Source of the DNA: Rhodocollybia butyracea
Taxonomy: Eukaryota; Basidiomycota; Agaricomycetes; Agaricales; Omphalotaceae
Assembly: GCA_015501585.1 (NCBI GenBank)
Contig: JADNRY010000159.1
Span: forward strand, 62,001-126,000
DNA: 64,000 nucleotides
Direction of reading: 5' to 3'
In this document: piece after piece, positions 59,967 to 64,000 of the stretch
How positions within the stretch are numbered: the stretch's first letter is position 1
How the letters are laid out: every line of letters begins with the position of its first letter
The notes under the pieces: model-generated
What the model was told of the DNA's origin: nothing
The model's input: the letters and a program-made list of their open reading frames with translations, nothing else
Databases searched by the model: none
Position numbers and translations under genes: made by a program

Positions 59967-60232
59967 ACGCGTTGTTGCGCGCGGCGACACGTCGAAAATG
60001 CTGGACAAGCTGAGCGAGACGGAAGAAAATAACGCTGAACGGAATTCACGGAACGGTTTCAATACATTCAAAAATTCCCATCCGCTTTGCCCAAATCGAG
60101 GTTAAGCTAATTAAGGATCGGTCAAAGCTGTTTAAAAGTCTGTGCTACGGTCCGGAGCCGGTTTCCAGGCCCCTCTATCGAGGTTTCTCGCTTAAGCCGT
60201 CAACCTCATAGAGGGGACTGTAACAGGCCTAA
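59967..60232 (-). repeat. Right TIR of the DUF6589/RecQ element
   Basis: Differs from the left TIR by one substitution (GACGGC against GACAGC) and one inserted base in the GTCGCGCGCG tract. Confidence 0.93.
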
Positions 60233-60239
60233 CGTTAAA

Positions 60240-61623
60240 TCCGTACCAGCAGAGTATTATATCTGTATAGGCACTTATAAGCTTTAATGCATTACGAGGG
60301 AAGGTTGTTGAAGTGCATAGTACCAGTTATATTGAATTGAGGACTTTTAATATATTAACTTGCCCGCTGAATATTACACTACTGGGAAGTTTTTGATGCA
60401 TTAAGAGGGAGGGTGTAGTAAGCATATACAGTACTACTGATATTGACTTTGAGGGTTTTAAATGCATTAGGAGAGAAGCTGTAGGCGCTTACAGGCTCAT
60501 GTTTCATATTTACATCAGGAAAAGCCGTTTTTGCCTAGGTGACCCAGAGTGGCCTAAAGCAAACTAGGTGACCTATGAATGCTATGGCATCCTAGGAATT
60601 TGGGCTCGTCCCTTGCCAGTCAAGGCTCTTGAGGATTCCCTAGGGTATCCTAGGCAAACCCAGGGCAAGCCTAGGTTTGCCCAGGTTTGCCCAGGTGTTC
60701 CCCAGGTGTTCCCCAGGAGCACCTGGGCAAACCTGGGCAAACCTAGGCTTGCCTAGGGAATCCTCAAGAGCCTTGACTGGCAAGGGACGAGCCCAAATTC
60801 CTAGGATGCCATAGCATTCATAGGTCACCTAGTTTGCTTTAGGCCACTCTGGGGTCACCTAGGCAAAAATGGCTTTTCCTGATGTATTAACTTTTAATGC
60901 ATTAGCTAGGTACCATAGCTGACCATTACATTGGTGTAGGCTCTTGAAAGTTTTAATGCATTGGGAGGGGGGCTGTAGGCGCTTACACTACTACTTTTAT
61001 TAGATTTGGGGACTTTTAATGCATTAAGTATCTACCAGGCGGCTATTACACTACTTAGAAGTCTTAATGCATTAAGAGGGATGGTTTAGGCGCTTACAGT
61101 ACTGCTGATATTGGATTTGAGGAGTTTAAATGCATTAAGTATGTACCAGCTGGCTATTACACTACTGAGCAGTTTTAATGCATTAAGAGGGAGGGTGTAG
61201 GCGCATACAGGCCAGTCCTATTGGATTTGAGGACTTTTGATGCATTAGGGATGTACCATAGCTGACCATTACATTGGTGTAGGCTCTTGAAAGTTTTAAT
61301 GCATTGGGAGGGAGGCTGTTGGCGCTTATAGTACTACTTTTATTAGATTTGGGGACTTTTAATGCATTAAGTATCTACCAGGCGGCTATTACACTACCGA
61401 GAAGTCTTAATGCATTAAGAGGGATGGTTTAGGTGCTTACAGTACCGCTGATATTGGATTTGAGGACTTTTAATGCATTAAGTATGTACCAACTGGCTAT
61501 TACACTACTGAGAAGTCTTAATGCATTAAGAGGGAGGGTGTAGGCGTATACAGTATACTGATATTGACTTTGAGGGTTTTTAATGCATTAGGAGGGAAGC
61601 TGTAGGCGCTTACAGGCTCACGA
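60240..61623 (+). repeat. Tandem satellite, unit about 113 bp
   Basis: Repeats the words TTTTAATGCATTAAG, GAGGGAGGGTGTAGGCGC, TTACAGTACTGCTGATATTG and ATGTACCAGCTGGCTATTAC. The TACCAG/TACCAT anchor recurs near 61029, 61143, 61253, 61370 and 61485, spacing about 110-117. It is interrupted by foldback MITE 4. Related slivers lie at 48040-48143 and 54175-54277. Confidence 0.85.
60513..60884. mobile_element. Foldback MITE 4, 372 bp (CATCAGGAAAA family)
   Basis: Almost the whole element is one inverted repeat, with arms beyond 130 bp starting CATCAGGAAAAGCC. TA flanks both sides (60511-60512, 60885-60886). The centre is made of CCTAGG, TTTGCCCAGG and TGTTCCCCAGG words. As a result the same peptide frame MTYECYGILGIWARPLPVKA can be read on both strands (60568 plus, 60828 minus); this is a symmetry artefact, not a gene. 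Confidence 0.9.
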
Positions 61624-62108
61624 TGTCAGGTAGTAGTTGGGTTTTCGAGAATGTAGTGTGATTATGGGCTATCTAAGCGCCCGGGTAAGTACTTCACTGA
61701 ACCGCATCAAAAGCTTCAAAAGCCGGCAGCGCCTAATCAACTACTTTAGAATTAGTAATATGCAAATGATCACATGAAATGGCATGTCTGCCGAAGGTAC
61801 GCGTATACAGACACTTGCGTGTCCCCCATATTTTGCTTATTCATGCAGTAGGTCCGTTAGTAAGACAGTAGAATAATTTAATTGTACAGTATATAAACCC
61901 CCAGTAGACAGAAATAAAAAAGTTCTTTCTTCCCCTCTAAATTGCCCCTCTAAGTCTATTCTTTTAGACTCTCAATAAAGTCTTGTTAGTGTATCCTGAT
62001 TGGATTAGTTAGTAAGCTTCAGTCCAGCAAGAGCCTGGTAAATAGTTCTACTAATAATTCAAGTACACTGTTACTTACTCATTGAAAGTCTTGTATTCAG
62101 TTTAGTAT
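61624..62108 (+). mobile_element. Probable LTR/leader of an LTR retrotransposon
   Basis: The region upstream of the gag frame has TATATAAACC (about 61889), a polyadenylation-like CAATAAAG (about 61972) and repeated CCAGCA(A)GAGCCTGGTA words near 62021 and 62119. It may begin TGTCAGG at 61624. The 3' LTR is outside the window, so the limits are uncertain. Confidence 0.5.
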
Positions 62109-62402
62109 ATGAGCTACAGCCCAGCAGAGCCTGGTACAGTTCCATATTCGATTCATATTCACTGCTACGCCTCCGGATACGCCGTTCCCACGCTTCCTAG
62201 TGCGCCTCGGAATTACAGTCACAGAAGCCACTCTTCTAGTCACTCCCGCTACTCTCCTTATTCTCATTCACCCTACTGGTACTTGTCCCCTCCCCAAGCT
62301 CCATTTCAGCCTACTCCTCCTTCATACAGTCACTTTCCATACTTACCTCCGCCTCACTACACACCTCCGTACCCTTACTTGAATTCACGTTACTACTACT
62401 AG
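62109..62402 (+). CDS. Pro/Tyr/Ser-rich leader frame of the retrotransposon
   Basis: 97 codons, ATG at 62109 (MSYSPAEPGTVPYSIHIHCY), rich in Tyr, Pro, Ser and His (SPYSHSPYWYLSPPQAP), ending at 62402. It precedes the gag-like frame at 62540. Such low-complexity heads occur on fungal gag proteins. It may be a separate small frame or a part of gag cut off by the stop. Confidence 0.4.
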   Translation: MSYSPAEPGTVPYSIHIHCYASGYAVPTLPSAPRNYSHRSHSSSHSRYSPYSHSPYWYLSPPQAPFQPTPPSYSHFPYLPPPHYTPPYPYLNSRYYY

Positions 62403-62626
62403 TCCTCAGGGCCTGTGCACCATGCATTTTACGGTCCACCAATAACGTGCTTGCCTGGTCCTTACATTATTGGAAAAGTCCATTAGTGTGACATCTTATT
62501 GGAACTGACGACGGGGACCTTCATTGTAAGACTCCCATTTTGAATTTCCGTAGCTGTCAGCCTAAAGCTATTACATATTCTCACAGACACTCTCCTCACT
62601 TGCCTTTTACTACACCACTATTCAAT

Positions 62627-63120
62627 ATGTCTCACGGACACTCCACCGGACAGTACCGTGATACTTCTAGCTTTGAAGAGGATGATGACTTCCCTCTTCC
62701 AGCTCATGCTAGTTCTTGCCCCAATTCTCCTCCTTCCATTATTCAAGATTCTGGACCAGTGGTCTCTGATGCCGCTGCTTTCCATGGATCCTCGTATGTC
62801 TTTCCTTCCAATGCCGAGGCCAGGTCTAATGTATTTTCCACTACACAGACACCTGGCTATAATGTTCTTGCCCCGTCACATTCTGTCACGGTTGGGACGG
62901 CAAAGGATTTACCTGTGAAGGGTTCGCGTGAAGCCCCCACTAAGTTTACTGGTAAATATACTCAGGTTGAAAGTTTCTTTGAGCACTATGATAGACTATT
63001 AAATAAATACAATGTACAGTCTGATTCTGAAAAGTGCCAAGGACTATTAGAATATGTCTCTTCTTCTGTAAAGACATTGATTCATTCCAGTCCCTTCTAC
63101 CATGCCTCCAATTGGACTGG
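62627..63120 (+). pseudogene. Gag-like gene, cut by R1 copy C
   Basis: From MSHGHSTGQYRDTSSFEED (ATG at about 62627) the frame contains an acidic/Pro head. A gag-like helical part then follows: APTKFTGKYTQVESFFEHYD, LLNKYNVQSDSEKCQGLLEY, SSSVKTLIHSSPFYHASNW. This is the usual start of LTR-retrotransposon (Ty3-like) gag in mushrooms. At 63121 R1 begins and the frame runs on into it (GIRPKIGLRHVTVHFDTLY), so the rest of gag and any pol are lost or lie beyond the window. Confidence 0.65.
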
Positions 63121-64000
63121 TATTAGGCCTAAAATCGGCCTAAGGCATGTAACCGTACATTTTGACACTTTGTACGTGTTATACAATGCAATAAGAGAGT
63201 TATACGGAGCCCGAGCGTGATAGCTGTTGCCGAGGCAAAGAACTTAACAATAATACTCAGCGAGCCGTGAAGGTACGCCCACAAGCGTAGCCTAGAGCCA
63301 AGCTAGCGAGGATACCTGGGCTGCCCGGAGATGTAACGCTAGATCGTCAATCTAGTTATACCCAAAGAGTGTAGACTCTCTAAACTACAGGACATCTCGA
63401 AGCGGGATAAGTACTAAGCCAACGCGTTACTCGAGGGAAGGAATTATGAGGGAAGGCATCCCTCGCACTAAGACCCCCAACGAGCTATGTTAAGATGTGG
63501 ACTTTACAGTCTGTAACAATGGACCAGAACAATCCCGAGGAAACCGTAGAGGTCTATTCGCGGCACCGGTCGTAACCGTGACGACGGTAGAAACATACTT
63601 AGCGGTCCTACGGAAAGCTACGCGCCGGGATAGCCTTGGCAAATAAAACATTTGATCTTAGAAATCATACACGGAGGTCTTATCCGTTAAAGCCGACTAT
63701 CGGGAATCACTTGTACATACTCAGCGCAGTTGCTCGAGATTATCATAAGTGGTGTCGTTGGAAAGCTAGATAACAGGCCTTCTCGAGAGAATGTTAATCA
63801 CACTCAGGATGGACAGAACTATCCGAGGAATAGAATGAAACTCACCCAAGGGAAACCGGGCGGCGAGTGATCATGAAGCGCAAAGGTACTCCTGACCCCG
63901 GAGAATTGTGGAGTAATCGGAGAAACCTCGCTCGGATCAAAACACTCTAAAACTATGTTAATCCTCACGAAATCATATTTTACCTCTGATATATACCCAA
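63121..64000 (+). repeat. Dispersed repeat family R1, copy C (runs off the window)
   Basis: Same head and order as copy A (37336-38217), with more CG dinucleotides, so probably the youngest of the three. It inserted into the gag-like gene. The far end and target duplication are outside the window. Confidence 0.88.

Larger units (their letters stand above)
54278..60232. mobile_element. 5955-bp element with 265-bp TIRs, carrying DUF6589 and RecQ-like helicase genes
   Basis: Terminal inverted repeats span 54278-54542 and 59967-60232. They begin TTAGGCCTGTTACAGTCCCC and differ by one substitution and one 1-nt gap. A perfect 7-bp duplication CGTTAAA flanks the element (54271-54277 and 60233-60239). 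Inside, a plus-strand DUF6589 gene and a minus-strand RecQ-like helicase gene converge, each starting within about 40 bp of the inner TIR edge. No known transposase is recognised. The near-identity of the TIRs suggests recent movement or conversion. I do not know a named superfamily with this gene pair. Confidence 0.9.

Noticed and set aside
54278..60232. Helitron, because of the helicase
   Set aside because: The element has long TIRs and a 7-bp target duplication; no Rep/HUH motif or 3' CTRR hairpin end. The helicase is RecQ-like, not Pif1-like.
60568..60828. Two small genes on opposite strands
   Set aside because: They are the same frame repeated by the palindrome of foldback MITE 4.
1..64000. 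tRNA, rRNA or telomere repeats
   Set aside because: No A/B-box pair with foldable arms, no rRNA sequence and no TTAGGG-type run was seen on reading both strands.

Overview
The window looks like nuclear DNA of a mushroom-forming basidiomycete (Agaricomycetes). Genes are split by many 50-65 nt GT..AG introns, often with a GCTAAC-like branch site. The gene families also fit: a secreted laccase, a TKL-type kinase, an acid-sphingomyelinase-like phosphodiesterase and DUF6589 proteins. The window divides sharply into a host-gene half (about 1-33.5 kb) and a mobile-element island (about 34-64 kb). I found no tRNA or rRNA by eye.

Host half. In order: laccase (+, 456-3438, with two micro-exons); a von Willebrand A-domain protein (+, 6729-9132); a TKL-like protein kinase (-, about 9637-11090, possibly extending upstream); a class-V aminotransferase of the molybdenum-cofactor-sulfurase type (+, 14804-18666, carrying an abnormal 1.4 kb intron or insertion); two inverted paralogues of an unrecognised family (-, 18837-20099 and +, 22109-23709) with diverged tandem repeats between them; an acid-sphingomyelinase-like secreted enzyme (-, about 24484-27726); and a P-loop GTPase with a hydrophobic segment and a short C-terminal repeat (+, 31108-33495). 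Intergenic DNA at 3.4-6.7, 11.5-14.8 and 27.8-31.1 kb holds nothing I can support as a gene.

Mobile-element island. Two hAT-type MITEs with perfect 8-bp target duplications (34043-34568, 34655-35221) are followed by a transposase-like N-terminal fragment, copy A of a roughly 0.9 kb repeat family (R1) and a dead hAT transposase (about 39.7-43.9 kb). The hAT gene is split by an internally deleted LTR retrotransposon (40601-41945, TSD GACTG) whose LTR contains two hairpin arrays, one with co-varying stems. An inverted R1 copy (44268-45705) holds a foldback MITE and a Harbinger/Tourist-type MITE. Next come a broken minus-strand gene with a foldback MITE, then fragments of a roughly 113-bp satellite. 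That satellite appears to have been hit by a CACTA-like element (48144-54100), by a 5955-bp element with 265-bp terminal inverted repeats (54278-60232) and by a foldback MITE (60513-60884). The CACTA-like element itself contains a young gag-only copia element (49323-50941). The window ends in an LTR-retrotransposon gag interrupted by R1 copy C.

Most unusual items: (1) the 5955-bp long-TIR element pairing a DUF6589 gene with an apparently intact RecQ-like DEVH helicase, both starting immediately inside the TIRs; (2) nine tandem hairpins that keep the loop and the complementarity of the stem while changing stem sequence; (3) four foldback elements that share only their ends (CATCWGSAAAA) and have unrelated, internally repetitive palindromic bodies.
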